Positions 46,504 through 56,172 are shown, numbered from the stretch's first letter. The stretch is DNA of 64,000 bases from Xanthobacteraceae bacterium (GCA_022844485.1 JALHLQ010000010.1:62001-126000), one strand, 5' to 3'. Made by a program: numbers and translations. Notes: a model not told the origin generated them from the sequence alone.

Positions 46504-49500
46504 AACGCACGGCCTGCGGCGGAGCAAAGGCGCGCTCCTCGGTGCCGCGGAATTCGAACATCTTCCGGAATATGCCTGGCGCGACGGCCGACATGGGATT
46601 GACCCGAAGCAGCGGCGCGCCGGGCGTGCCGCTCACCTCGTAAGTCACCCCAAACACGCCCTCGTCCTTGCCGCCGCCCAGAAAAAGGCCAACGATGGGA
46701 ATCCGCGCGAGCATATTGTTCAGCATGTAAGCGGGGATGAAGGTGCCCCGCGCCCGCACCTCGTCACGGGCAAAATCGACATGCCCTTCGATCGTTGCGC
46801 CGACGCTCGGTCCCCACACGACGCCGTCTCGCAACGAGAGCCGTCCCGGCGAGCGCGTGAAATCGAGCCGCATGCGTGAGAACTGCACCCCGCCATTGGC
46901 CGGGCCGGAAGCCGGGCGCGGACCGCTGTCGCCCGTACTCTGCGGGCTGCTCGCCGCCACGCGGTCGAGTGCTGCTTCGCCGCGGACGGCGAAATCGCGG
47001 ATGCTGAGAATGCCGTCCTGCGGCGCCTGCTCGCCGGAGGGCGGATCCATCGCGATCCACATCTGCCCGCCATAGAGCCGCGCATAGGTGTCCGAAAAGC
47101 GGAACAGCGCGCCCGCGTCGTTGGTCTCCAGATAGACAACCTGCCGCCCGCCTCGGCCTCGGAGGTCGCCGGAAAGCACGGCGTCCCGGCCGAGCTTTGC
47201 ATTCACCAGGAAGCTCCGGACCTGACCGGCGCGGCGCGACATGCGCATCTCGAAGCTGCGCAGCGCCTCGCCGTTGAAGCCCGCGACAGCGCCGATGCGC
47301 AGATCGAGATCGATGTCGGCCGCGGCTTTCGGCTTGTGCTCGGGGGCGCCCTTCATCGTCGCTTTGACGAATCCGCGCCCATCGAACACATCCCCGCGCA
47401 ATGTCAGGCGAAGCGTGCCGTCTGAGGCGCGCTCGGCCTTCAGCGAAGCCTTGTCGCCATCGGAAATGGCAAAGCTCGGAAAGTTTGCCTGCAGCACCTC
47501 GCCGTCATTGTCGAGTTCAGCGCTGCCGCGGATCGACGTGCCCGAGCCCTCGATCACGATATCGTCGAAACGGATGGACTGGCCCTTGTCCACGACGATC
47601 ACGGACGCACGCGTTGGCCGGCCGGCGGCTTTGTTCCAGCCGGGTATCAGGTCGGTGATCTTCGCCTGCAGCAGGTCGAGATCCACTACGAAACGGCTCT
47701 CGCGATCGGCCATGCCGACCCGCCCCGTCATTTTCATCGGTACGGGACCTGACAGCAGGTTTCCAGATTCGACGCCGAACCGCGCGCGCGCCGCATCGTC
47801 GAGGGTCGCACTCAGCCTGATTTCGGCATCGGGATTTCCGGCGAGCTTTCGGTATTCGACCGTGGCCGGCGTGCCGCCGATGCGCATGTCGCCGCGCACC
47901 TGAACCATCTGCGGGTTGGCGACGAGCTTGAGCGCCGCAGCCTCCGCCTTGTGACCGCGCACGAAGCGCTCGGCGGAGAAGTTTTGGATATCGGCCTCGA
48001 TCTGGTAATTCACTTCCCTCCGCTCGATGTCCATGGCCACCGGCGTGTTGACATTGATGTTCGCGGTCAGCGTGCCGCGGCTTGTGGCCGGATCGAACAA
48101 GGCGCCGGCCGGCTCGCGAATGGGGTCCATGGCGACGAGCTCGGCCACCGCATCGACCGTCCCTTCGACACGCATTCGCAAGCGGGAGGGTGGGCGCTTC
48201 GGATCGGTGTCGGGCACTTCGAAGCTGCCGTTCGCCAGCGTCAACCGTCGCCCGGACGGCAGTTCGGCGTAGCCACGGCCCACGCGCACATTCGCTTTGC
48301 GCCCTTCGACGCGCACATGAAGATCGACGTCGCGGATCATCGGCAGCGAGTCGATGGGCCGCAGAACGGTTTTCGTGCCGACGATCTCGACCGACAGCCC
48401 GTCATCGGGGATCGGCGGCCCCGTTTTCTGAAAGGTCGAGAGTGGCGCGTTGGCCGCGACGACCACGCGTTCGACCGTCCCCCCGAAGAGCGAACCGGCC
48501 ACCCAGGCGCGCAGCTCCGGTGCAATGAAGATCGGCCATAGCCGCTTGAACGAGAGCGCGCTCATGCGCGTGCCGGCGACGCCGATTCCGATATGCGGCT
48601 CCGCGCCCGAGAAGTCGATGGCCCCGCTCATCGCCACGGTGGCCGCCATGCCGGCAAAGTCGCCGCGATCGATATCCATGCGGCGTTTCACCGGATCGAT
48701 CCGGGCGCGGAAGGCGAACCGGTCGATAACGAGCGGCGCTTCACGGACGCGTTCCGGCGGTGCCAGCATGATGAGCCCGCGGTCGATCGATGCGGTCCAG
48801 GCGCTTGCCCCGCCTTTCGGCGCCTCGGCCTGCAGCAGAAGGCTGACGCGGCTCTTGCCGGCGAGGACCTCGATCGGCGCGGCCAATTGTCCGCTCGCGG
48901 CGTCCCACCGGAGGTTCAGATGCGCCTCGTCGATCTGCACCCGGTTCGCGGGCTCCTTCGGGTCGCCAACGATGCCGGCCCCGGCGACAATGCGCGCTTC
49001 GGCGCGTGCCGGAACGCCGTCGGCGCCGATGTCGGCGCGCAAGATAGCCGAGATGGGCATATCGGCAGCAAGCGGACCTGGATCGACCCGCATGGCGAGC
49101 ATCAGATCCTTCGGCGAAAAATCCCGCAGCACCGCTTCGACCGCGCGCCGACCCCCGCCCTGTCGCGTCACGGTCGCCGTCAGCGACCAGGGGCCGTCCG
49201 AGCCGGATGAGGTGATGGCGAAGGAGATGCCTCCTTCGCGCGGCCGCGTGAGACTGAGATTGATGTGCTCGAATCTCAAAACCCTGCCGTTGCGCTGGTC
49301 GTCAACGACCAGCGTTCCGCTCTTCACGCCCAATTCGCTCAGTCCGCGACCGTCGAGCCCGAGCGCATCGAGGCCTTCGATCCAGCCCAGCAGCGCCGTG
49401 AGATTGTCGGACCAGTTGCGCGTCGCCGCCGGCGATGCCGCCGATTGAGCGGCGTTGCCGTGGACCGGTGCGATAAAGACCGGCGCTTTGGCGAGCGGCT

Positions 49501-50074
49501 GCGCGTCGGTGCCGGTGAAAAGACTGATTGCGCCATCGGGCTCGATGCGGATCGAGATTCCGGCGCCGATGAGGCTCACCCGCTCGGCCTGGATATTCCC
49601 GAGCAGAAGGTTTCCGCCCGAAATCCCGATTTCTGCTTTCGGCGCGTTGGCGACCACGCTCCCGTCGGCGGCCTTGACGACGATATCGCGAATCCGCAGC
49701 GAGGTTCGCCCGGCCTCATCCCGCTCGAGTTGCGTGCCGCCCACTTCGACGCGATGGCCGCCGCCGAGCTGCTGTTCGAGCGAGGAGATCAGCCACGGTG
49801 TCGCCAGATTGACGGTCAGCGGGCCGCTCGTGAGGCGGAACGACAAAGCGAGGCCTGTAACGACGACGACGGCGGCGACGACGCCAACGGCGACCGCGAC
49901 GCGCGACTTCAAGATGCGCCCGAAAATGTGCTCGAAGCGGATGGTGCGCGGGTCCCTGACAAGCCGGTGCGCGCGAGCCGCAAGACGCAGCAAGACCGCG
50001 CGCCAATGCAGGTGCGTAGCCGCAAAAGCTCGCTGCATCGCGGCGACTCGGGTCTTCATCCTGCGATCAATCAT
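46502..50074 (-). CDS. AsmA/YhdP-like large envelope protein (DUF3971)
   Basis: A 1190-residue protein with a basic cytoplasmic N-terminus, one membrane segment at about residues 58-80 (VAVAVGVVAAVVVVTGLALS), then a long periplasmic region of repeating beta strands. The C-terminal part resembles the AsmA-like C-terminal domain (YHDP/TamB group): DGILSIRDFAVRG, GVVWGPSVGATIEG and LLRVNPMSAVAPG. Such proteins form groove-shaped bridges for phospholipid transport from inner to outer membrane. Many paralogs exist, and exact cargo is unknown. The gene diverges from bcp. The first Met at 50074 has Met alternatives at 50059 and 50038. Confidence 0.83.
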   Translation of the reverse strand: MIDRRMKTRVAAMQRAFAATHLHWRAVLLRLAARAHRLVRDPRTIRFEHIFGRILKSRVAVAVGVVAAVVVVTGLALSFRLTSGPLTVNLATPWLISSLEQQLGGGHRVEVGGTQLERDEAGRTSLRIRDIVVKAADGSVVANAPKAEIGISGGNLLLGNIQAERVSLIGAGISIRIEPDGAISLFTGTDAQPLAKAPVFIAPVHGNAAQSAASPAATRNWSDNLTALLGWIEGLDALGLDGRGLSELGVKSGTLVVDDQRNGRVLRFEHINLSLTRPREGGISFAITSSGSDGPWSLTATVTRQGGGRRAVEAVLRDFSPKDLMLAMRVDPGPLAADMPISAILRADIGADGVPARAEARIVAGAGIVGDPKEPANRVQIDEAHLNLRWDAASGQLAAPIEVLAGKSRVSLLLQAEAPKGGASAWTASIDRGLIMLAPPERVREAPLVIDRFAFRARIDPVKRRMDIDRGDFAGMAATVAMSGAIDFSGAEPHIGIGVAGTRMSALSFKRLWPIFIAPELRAWVAGSLFGGTVERVVVAANAPLSTFQKTGPPIPDDGLSVEIVGTKTVLRPIDSLPMIRDVDLHVRVEGRKANVRVGRGYAELPSGRRLTLANGSFEVPDTDPKRPPSRLRMRVEGTVDAVAELVAMDPIREPAGALFDPATSRGTLTANINVNTPVAMDIERREVNYQIEADIQNFSAERFVRGHKAEAAALKLVANPQMVQVRGDMRIGGTPATVEYRKLAGNPDAEIRLSATLDDAARARFGVESGNLLSGPVPMKMTGRVGMADRESRFVVDLDLLQAKITDLIPGWNKAAGRPTRASVIVVDKGQSIRFDDIVIEGSGTSIRGSAELDNDGEVLQANFPSFAISDGDKASLKAERASDGTLRLTLRGDVFDGRGFVKATMKGAPEHKPKAAADIDLDLRIGAVAGFNGEALRSFEMRMSRRAGQVRSFLVNAKLGRDAVLSGDLRGRGGRQVVYLETNDAGALFRFSDTYARLYGGQMWIAMDPPSGEQAPQDGILSIRDFAVRGEAALDRVAASSPQSTGDSGPRPASGPANGGVQFSRMRLDFTRSPGRLSLRDGVVWGPSVGATIEGHVDFARDEVRARGTFIPAYMLNNMLARIPIVGLFLGGGKDEGVFGVTYEVSGTPGAPLLRVNPMSAVAPGIFRKMFEFRGTEERAFAPPQAVR

Positions 50075-50237
50075 GCCCGCCCGGGCGTCCCCTCATTCCG
50101 GCTGCCCATCTGTTTGACCTTGCCCGGACCGGGCTGTTTTTGTCGAATTGCCGGCCAATCCCGGCTAACTCTTTGTCCGGGTATTCCCAATCCCCATGCT
50201 GCAGAATGGCCCTGTGAAAGCGACGAAAGGAAGGCAC

Positions 50238-50720
50238 ATGCCCGGATCTCTTCAGGAAGGTGACCCTGCACCGCCTTTCCGGCTGGTTCTGCCGGACGGC
50301 CGATCGGTCTCCTTGGCGGAGTTTCAGGGGCGAAAGCTTGTGCTCTTTTTCTATCCCAAGGCCGACACCTCCGGATGCACATTGGAGGCCAAGGCGTTCT
50401 CACAGCGGCAAGTCGACTTCGCAAAGTCCGGCACCGCCGTGCTGGGCATTTCCGCCGACCCCCCTCGCCGGCAGGCCGCCTTCCAGGTCAAGCACGCGCT
50501 CTCCGTTTCCCTGGCTTCGGACGAATCGCTCGAGACTCTCAAGGCGTATGGGGTTTGGGTTAAGAAATCCATGTACGGCAGAAGCTTCATGGGGATCCTT
50601 CGCACGACCTTCCTGATCGACGGCCGTGGCCGGATCGCGCGCATTTGGCGGAAGGTCCAGGTGAAGGGACATGCCGAAGAGGTGCTCCAGGCCGCCTCGG
50701 CGCTGGGCAGCGCGGCCTGA
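50238..50720 (+). CDS. BCP/PrxQ-type peroxiredoxin with a single cysteine
   Basis: A 160-residue thioredoxin-fold peroxidase. The peroxidatic Cys is C47 in KADTSGCTLEAKAF. E. coli BCP has its resolving Cys five residues later; here that residue is Lys52, and no other cysteine occurs in the protein, so it should act as a 1-Cys enzyme needing an outside thiol. GISADPPRRQAAFQ and FLIDGRGRI are family-typical. Start ATG 50238 follows AAGGAAGG. Confidence 0.88.
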   Translation: MPGSLQEGDPAPPFRLVLPDGRSVSLAEFQGRKLVLFFYPKADTSGCTLEAKAFSQRQVDFAKSGTAVLGISADPPRRQAAFQVKHALSVSLASDESLETLKAYGVWVKKSMYGRSFMGILRTTFLIDGRGRIARIWRKVQVKGHAEEVLQAASALGSAA

Positions 50721-50833
50721 CGATGGGTGAACGACTGCTTTACGACATTCAGCCAATTTCCCGAAAATTAACTCGATACGGGTGAAATCGGTCGTCCAGC
50801 GCGCCGCGAGCAGACGTCGGCGTGGGAGTGCCG

Positions 50834-52162
50834 ATGTCCTACCGCTACGGTTCGCGTCACAATCATCCCCGATCCGGTCACGCCGCGCATGAGCATCGGG
50901 CTCGAGCCTTTGCGGCAGATGGATCGGCGTTCACCATCGGGTATGCCGGGCGGAAAATTCGCGTTCGCCCGATTGCGTTCTGGGGCATCGTCGGCAGCCT
51001 CGTGATCATGGCCGCGTGGTCGCTGGCGACCGCGACCTATTTCGCCTTCCAGGACGATCTTCTGACGCGGCTGCTCGCACGGCAGGCCGAAGTCCAATAC
51101 GCCTACGAAGACCGGATCGCGGACCTGCGCGCGCAGGTCGATCGACTCGCGAGCCGCCAACTTCTCGATCAGGAGCAGTACGAGCGCAAACTCGAGCAGC
51201 TTGTCCGCCGTCAGGCCTTGCTTGAGTCGCGCGCGGCGGCGCTTGGCGCCCTGCCCGATCCCGTGCCGACAGGCTCCATTCGGGCGCCCGCCCGCAACGG
51301 AACAAGCGACCGTTCATCAGGCTCGGCGCCGAACGGGAAATCCTCCGCGATCGGCGACACGATCATTCTCGTACCGCAGTCCAGGCCGGACGCGCAGCTC
51401 GAATCGCGTTACGGCCCAAGCTTCGCTCGGCCGGCGGCGAAGACGGCGGCGGGAGGAATCGAGGGAACGCTGGCGCGCCTGCAGGCCTCTCTCGATCGCG
51501 TGGAGGCGCACCAGTTCGCTTCACTGGCCGCGGTCGAGGACGCTTACGATGCCAAGGCGCGCCGGATGCAGACCATCCTCGCCGATCTCGGGCTGAACAA
51601 TGTCAAGACCGTCCGCAGCACGAACGGAATGGGCGGGCCTTTCGTTCCGGCTGTCGGCGCGGATGCGAGTGCGTTCGACAAGCAGGTCCATCGATTGAAT
51701 ATTGCCCGCACGCAGGTGGAGCGCCTGACGCGCGCCCTTGTCGCCGTGCCGATCCGCAAGCCGATCGCCGGCGACATCGAGCTGACATCCGGCTTCGGCA
51801 TGCGGATAGATCCGTTCCTCCGCAGCCCCGCGATGCATACCGGTCTTGATTTTCGTGGCGAGACCGGCGACGCGGTGCGCGCGACCGCAACCGGCACGGT
51901 CACGCAGGCGGGTTGGAACGGCGGCTACGGCAAGATGGTCGAAGTCGACCACGGCAATGGGTTTGTGACGCGGTATGGGCATCTCTCCGCGATCGACGTC
52001 GATGTCGGGCAGAGCGTCCGTATCGGACAAACGCTCGGCAAGGTCGGCTCGACCGGACGCTCGACCGGCCCGCATCTCCACTATGAGACGCGCGTGGAGG
52101 GCGAGGCCGTCGACCCGCAAAAATTCCTGCGCGCCGGGATCAGGCTTGGCAGCATCCATTAG
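50834..52162 (+). CDS. M23-family peptidoglycan metallopeptidase (LytM domain)
   Basis: A 442-residue membrane-anchored envelope protein. One hydrophobic segment at about residues 55-75 (IAFWGIVGSLVIMAAWSL region), then a coiled coil (about 80-145), a variable linker, a second helical stretch (about 205-300) and the M23 domain (about 310-435). Zinc motifs HTGLDFRGE and HLHYET with the Asp in GMRIDPF are intact, so it should be an active endopeptidase cutting cross-links or a division-linked hydrolase. The ATG at 50834 follows GGAG; GTG 50822 is an alternative. Confidence 0.9.
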   Translation: MSYRYGSRHNHPRSGHAAHEHRARAFAADGSAFTIGYAGRKIRVRPIAFWGIVGSLVIMAAWSLATATYFAFQDDLLTRLLARQAEVQYAYEDRIADLRAQVDRLASRQLLDQEQYERKLEQLVRRQALLESRAAALGALPDPVPTGSIRAPARNGTSDRSSGSAPNGKSSAIGDTIILVPQSRPDAQLESRYGPSFARPAAKTAAGGIEGTLARLQASLDRVEAHQFASLAAVEDAYDAKARRMQTILADLGLNNVKTVRSTNGMGGPFVPAVGADASAFDKQVHRLNIARTQVERLTRALVAVPIRKPIAGDIELTSGFGMRIDPFLRSPAMHTGLDFRGETGDAVRATATGTVTQAGWNGGYGKMVEVDHGNGFVTRYGHLSAIDVDVGQSVRIGQTLGKVGSTGRSTGPHLHYETRVEGEAVDPQKFLRAGIRLGSIH

Positions 52163-52183
52163 GGCAGAAGACAGCGCATCGTC

Positions 52184-52303
52184 TTAGCGCGACGAGAACA
52201 GATATTTCACGAGCGCCGCGATCCCGAGGACGAGCAAGATCAGAACCAGCAGGCCGAACAGGCCCATACCCCACGATCCGCCGGCCATCCCGTCCCACAT
52301 CAT
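52184..52303 (-). CDS. 39-residue single-pass membrane peptide at the end of the copper operon
   Basis: A 39-residue protein: a Met/Gly/Trp-rich N-terminus (MMWDGMAGGSWGMG), a hydrophobic helix (LFGLLVLILLVLGIAALV) and a basic end (KYLFSSR). AGGAG lies 9 nt upstream of the ATG, a good ribosome site, and it follows the cusF-like gene by 11 bp, so it is a real co-transcribed small gene. Met-rich small membrane proteins are often seen beside copper genes, but I can name no function. Confidence 0.7.
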   Translation of the reverse strand: MMWDGMAGGSWGMGLFGLLVLILLVLGIAALVKYLFSSR

Positions 52304-52314
52304 GACAAATTCTC

Positions 52315-52605
52315 CTATTTGGCTTTTTCGATTCTGGTGACCGTGATCTGCCCGTCGACGCGGTCGGCCTCGAACTTCACCCGATCCCCGACCTTGACCT
52401 TCTTGAGCATCGCTGGGTCCTGCACGCGGAAGACCATCGTCATGTTGGTCATGTCGAGATTCTTGATCGGGCCGTGCCGAAGCGTGATCTTCTGCTGGGC
52501 TTCGTCGATTTTCGTGACCTGGCCATCGACGGACTGCGCGAGCGCACCGGCGCCGAGGCTCGTCGCCAAAAGACACGCAGCCAGCGTGGCTTTCCAGGTG
52601 GTCAT
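52315..52605 (-). CDS. CusF-like periplasmic copper-binding protein
   Basis: A 96-residue exported protein (signal TWKATLAACLLATSLGAGALA). Residues about 25-95 are the CusF beta-barrel: ITLRHGPIKNLDMTNMTMVF. Likely Cu(I) ligands are H44, M55 and M57. The Trp that caps copper in E. coli CusF is Met52 here, as in many CusF relatives. It could pass copper to an efflux pump; no RND pump gene is in the window. Start ATG 52605 follows AAGGAG. Confidence 0.88.
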   Translation of the reverse strand: MTTWKATLAACLLATSLGAGALAQSVDGQVTKIDEAQQKITLRHGPIKNLDMTNMTMVFRVQDPAMLKKVKVGDRVKFEADRVDGQITVTRIEKAK

Positions 52606-52628
52606 GATTGCTCTCCTTTTTCTCACAT

Positions 52629-53117
52629 TCACTTCACGATGACCTTGCCGCGCATTCCGGCTTCGTAATGGCCGGGAATCAGGCAGGCAAACTCGAACTC
52701 TCCGCGCTTGGTGAAACGCCATAGAAGCTCGCCTTGTTTCTTCGATTCGACATCCTTGGCGTTCGGATCGTCATGCTCCATGTCGGGATTCTTCTGCATC
52801 TCGATCGCATGCGCCTTGTTCTCCGGAGGAGTCGCAAGCACGAATTCGTGCTTGAGCTCCCCGGCGTTCTTGAGCACGAAGCGAATCTGCTCGCCGCGCT
52901 TGACCTCGATACGATTGGGTTTGAACAGCATCTGACCGTCGCCTTCCATCATCGTGACTTCGATGGTCCGCGACTTTCGTTTCGGACTTCCCGGCTCGCC
53001 GGCCGAGAAGCCGTGATCGTGGCTATGGCCCTGCGATCCGGGTCCTGCGAACGACGCGTCCGTGACAAAGATCACCGCCGAAATCGCGAGCGGTCCGATT
53101 AACGACGCTTTGATCAT
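52629..53117 (-). CDS. Exported cupredoxin (plastocyanin/azurin-like)
   Basis: A 162-residue periplasmic protein with signal peptide (SLIGPLAISAVIFVTDASFA). A His-rich spacer (HSHDHG) comes before the cupredoxin fold. Copper ligands are the His in LKHEFVLATP and the C-terminal set ACLIPGHYEAGMRG (Cys, His, Met). Its place between the multicopper oxidase and CusF genes suggests copper shuttling. Start ATG 53117 follows GGGG; a TTG at 53135 is possible. Confidence 0.88.
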   Translation of the reverse strand: MIKASLIGPLAISAVIFVTDASFAGPGSQGHSHDHGFSAGEPGSPKRKSRTIEVTMMEGDGQMLFKPNRIEVKRGEQIRFVLKNAGELKHEFVLATPPENKAHAIEMQKNPDMEHDDPNAKDVESKKQGELLWRFTKRGEFEFACLIPGHYEAGMRGKVIVK

Positions 53118-53131
53118 GCGTTGGTTCCCCT

Positions 53132-54529
53132 TCAATGATGTCCGCGATGGCCGGATTTTGATGCCGGCTTGATGACCTTCAGTTCGACGGCGGGCTTCTT
53201 GTTGTTCTTCTCACTCTTCGTCGCGCGGCGCGGCGCGTCGGCGACCTCGCCGGTGTATTCGTAGGCGACCGTTCCCTCCGGATGCTTGTACCAACCCGGA
53301 TCGCGGTAATCGTTTGCGCCGATTCCCTCGCGCACTTTCACGACTGAGAACATGCCGCCCATCTCGATCGGACCGAACTGGCCAAAGCCGGTCATCATCG
53401 GCAGCGTGTTGTCGGGCAGAGGCATTTCCATCTCGCCCATCTCCGCCATGCCGGCCGAGCCCATGGGCATATAGTCGGGCACGAGCTTGGTGATGGCTTT
53501 GGCAAGATCGCGCTTGTCGACGCCGATGAAGTTCTTCACCTCGTGACCCATCGCGTTCATCGTGTGATGCGACTTGTGGCAATGGATCGCCCAATCGCCC
53601 GGGACGTCGGCCTTGAATTCGAAGGCGCGCATGGCGCCGACCGGCACGTCGATCGAGGTCTCCGGCCAGCGCGCGCTTTCAGGCACCCAGCCGCCATCCG
53701 TGCAGGTGACGGCAAAATCATAGCCATGCATGTGGATCGGATGGTTGGTCATGGTGAGATTGCCCATGCGCACCCGCACGCGGTCGCCTTTGCGCACCAC
53801 CAAGTGATCGATCCCCGGGAACGTGCGGCTATTCCAGCTCCACATGTTGAAGTCGGTCATCTCGGTGACTTTCGGCACGTAAGCGCCCGGGTCGATGAGA
53901 TAGGCGTTGAGCAGGAACACGAAGTCGCGATCGACGCGCATGAACTTCGGATCGCGCGGGTGGACGACGATGAAACCCATCATGCCCATCGCCATCTGCA
54001 CCATCTCGTCCGCGTGCGGGTGATACATGAAGGTGCCGCTCTTCTTCATCACCCACTCGTACACATAGGTTTGTCCGGGCTTGATGTGCGGCTGCGTCAG
54101 GCCGCCGACGCCGTCCATGCCGCTCGGCAGCAGCATGCCGTGCCAGTGGATCGTCGTGTGCTCGGGAAGCTTATTAGTGACGTAGATGCGGACCTTATCG
54201 CCCTCGACCGCTTCGATGGTCGGCCCCGGCGACTGCCCGTTATAGCCCCACAAATGCGCTTTCATGCCGGGCGCCATTTCCCGCACCACCGGCTCGGCGA
54301 CCAGATGGAATTCCTTCCAGTCATCGTTCATCCGCCAGGGAAGCGTCCAGCCGTTGAGCGTCACCACAGGCTGATAGTCCGGCCCGCTCTTCGGAAAGAG
54401 CGGCGGCTGCATGGTCGCCTTGTCCATGCTCGGCGCTTCCGGTAGGCGCGCCGCCTGCGCGCGGCCGGAAATTGCGGTCGCACCTGCCAGCAATGCCGCC
54501 GATCCGATGAATCCTCTGCGAGACAACAT
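53132..54529 (-). CDS. Tat-exported multicopper oxidase
   Basis: A 465-residue periplasmic copper oxidase with Tat signal SRRGFIGSAALLAGAT. Copper-site motifs: TTIHWHGMLLPSG, MYHPHADEM, NHPIHMHGYDF and HCHKSHHTMNAMG (T1 Cys, His and axial Met). Two rather than three cupredoxin domains are implied by length and spacing being compact. It probably oxidises Cu(I) to less toxic Cu(II). Preceded by the TolC-type gene and followed by the cupredoxin; the copper operon is minus strand throughout. Confidence 0.92.
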   Translation of the reverse strand: MLSRRGFIGSAALLAGATAISGRAQAARLPEAPSMDKATMQPPLFPKSGPDYQPVVTLNGWTLPWRMNDDWKEFHLVAEPVVREMAPGMKAHLWGYNGQSPGPTIEAVEGDKVRIYVTNKLPEHTTIHWHGMLLPSGMDGVGGLTQPHIKPGQTYVYEWVMKKSGTFMYHPHADEMVQMAMGMMGFIVVHPRDPKFMRVDRDFVFLLNAYLIDPGAYVPKVTEMTDFNMWSWNSRTFPGIDHLVVRKGDRVRVRMGNLTMTNHPIHMHGYDFAVTCTDGGWVPESARWPETSIDVPVGAMRAFEFKADVPGDWAIHCHKSHHTMNAMGHEVKNFIGVDKRDLAKAITKLVPDYMPMGSAGMAEMGEMEMPLPDNTLPMMTGFGQFGPIEMGGMFSVVKVREGIGANDYRDPGWYKHPEGTVAYEYTGEVADAPRRATKSEKNNKKPAVELKVIKPASKSGHRGHH

Positions 54530-54544
54530 TTTCGTTTCCTCTTT

Positions 54545-55963
54545 TTAGTGGACGCCTGGCTCAGCTTCTGAGGCAGCTACAGGCCTTGCGCTCTCGCCCG
54601 GTCCGCGCAGGGCGCCACCGCCAACGATCGCCACATTCAAATCAACAGCTGAGAGCCAGAAATCGCGTTGCGCTTCGATGCCAGCACTAATTGCATTTAT
54701 TCGCTGCCGCGTTTCGTTCAACAGCGCGAAGACATCGATCTGCATTGCGTTGTAGCGAAGCAGCGCCTCGTCGACGATGATCTTGCGGAGCGGCAACACT
54801 TCGCGCCGATAGTGGCCCGCGATATCATAGGAGGACCGGTATGTTCGGTAGGCATCCCGTGCCTCCGAGCGAACGTTCACCGCCCGCTCGGCGAGATGGT
54901 TGAGTGCCTGGCTGTAGGTCTCGACGGCTTGGCGCACGCGCACCTCGCCACCATCAAAGATTGGAAGCTGCAGCTCGAGCTCGAAGCCGCGGGCGATCTC
55001 CCGCTCGCCACTCTCGCGCTCGCGCTTGGTTTGCCGGATGCCCGACAGCTCGATGAGGTTGACGAAGCGGGTCGCCTCGGTGAGCGAAAGGCTCTTGCCA
55101 AGCGCCACCACGCCGATCCGAGCAATCTGCAGGTCTACGCGGCGCGCCACCGCTTCGTACTCGACGTCCGGCAAGGCTTTGGGACTCACCGGCAAAGCTG
55201 GCAGCGTACCGGGAAGCTTGTAGTCAAGGTCATGCCCCCAAAGACCCATGAGGCGTGTGAGCCGTTCACGCTCGCCGGATGCGAGGCGGCGAGCGCGGGC
55301 GAGCTGGGCCGTGATCTCGGCATAGAAAACCTGCTCGCGTGCCTGATCGAGCTTGTTGAGGGCACCGGTTTCGCCGAGGCGCTGCGCAAGCTTCGTTGCC
55401 GCTTCGGCGGCGTCCTTTGCTTGCGAGAGGAAGCTCGCGAGTTGATACGCAGCGACCGCGCGATAGTAAGCGCGTCGCGTGTCGGCAGCGAGACGCAGGG
55501 TCTCTTCCGCCGCTCGAAGCTGCGCTTGGCGAAAACGGTCCGCCGCAATATCGGCGCGGGCGGGCAGAGTGACCAGAGCCAGGATGTTGGCAATGATGCG
55601 CTTCTCGACCTCGATCTCGGCTGCGCTCGACAAGCGCTCGATCGAGACTTTCGGATTGGGTGGAAGGCTTGCTTCCACCATCTGTGCTTCCGCAATCCCG
55701 AGTTCGTTATAGGCCGCCTGCAGGCCGCGATTGTTCAGAAGCGCCACCTGCACCGCTGCATCCGCCGAGAGCGGACGCTTCAACTGACGCTCGACCTGCT
55801 CGCGTGCGAGGAGAGCATCCGAATCGCTGCGGATAGCGACGACATCCTTTTTCAGTTCGTTCGCCGCGATACCGGCGACAAGATCCATGCCGCCGTCCGG
55901 CGAAAACGTCTTGCAGCCTGCCAGCGCCAGCGCACAACCGACAACGGCGATATGCGCTCTCAT
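54545..55963 (-). CDS. TolC-family outer-membrane efflux lipoprotein (CusC-like)
   Basis: A 472-residue protein with lipoprotein signal AVVGCALALAGC. The body is two copies of the outer-membrane-efflux alpha-hairpin repeat (ALLNNRGLQAAYNELGIAEAQ; later FDGGEVRVRQAVETYSQALN), the TolC/CusC architecture. No inner-membrane RND pump or adaptor is nearby, so it may work with a pump encoded elsewhere. The ATG at 55963 overlaps the preceding small lipoprotein stop by 4 bp. A much longer open frame upstream was rejected as antisense-like. Confidence 0.88.
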   Translation of the reverse strand: MRAHIAVVGCALALAGCKTFSPDGGMDLVAGIAANELKKDVVAIRSDSDALLAREQVERQLKRPLSADAAVQVALLNNRGLQAAYNELGIAEAQMVEASLPPNPKVSIERLSSAAEIEVEKRIIANILALVTLPARADIAADRFRQAQLRAAEETLRLAADTRRAYYRAVAAYQLASFLSQAKDAAEAATKLAQRLGETGALNKLDQAREQVFYAEITAQLARARRLASGERERLTRLMGLWGHDLDYKLPGTLPALPVSPKALPDVEYEAVARRVDLQIARIGVVALGKSLSLTEATRFVNLIELSGIRQTKRERESGEREIARGFELELQLPIFDGGEVRVRQAVETYSQALNHLAERAVNVRSEARDAYRTYRSSYDIAGHYRREVLPLRKIIVDEALLRYNAMQIDVFALLNETRQRINAISAGIEAQRDFWLSAVDLNVAIVGGGALRGPGESARPVAASEAEPGVH

Positions 55964-56172
55964 TGCTTCTGCTCCGGCGCGACGCGCTCGTTCTGCTCGC
56001 GCCAGGAGCGCGGTTCGGCCGGACGCTGACGAACATAGGTTCCGAACGTCGAGCGATAGGCTGTCGGTGCAACGCGCACCGCCGGATCGGACGGATCGGG
56101 GCCGACTAGCGGCGCAGCAGGGGCGGCGCAGCCGACAAGGGCCAGCGCCAGAGGTAGCCAAAGCAGTCGCAT
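55960..56172 (-). CDS. Small lipoprotein in the copper operon
   Basis: A 70-residue predicted lipoprotein: MRLLWLPLALALVGC, lipobox LVGC at Cys15, then a Pro/Arg-rich mature part (AYRSTFGTYVRQRPAEPRSW) without metal-rich motifs. It is coupled to the TolC-type gene by ATGA overlap, so it may be an accessory to that outer-membrane channel. I know no family for it. Confidence 0.7.
   Translation of the reverse strand: MRLLWLPLALALVGCAAPAAPLVGPDPSDPAVRVAPTAYRSTFGTYVRQRPAEPRSWREQNERVAPEQKQ

Noticed and set aside
49293..49314. Perfect 10-bp inverted repeat CGCTGGTCGT..ACGACCAGCG in the AsmA-like gene
   Set aside because: It lies in coding sequence, and one such repeat is expected by chance in a window this long.
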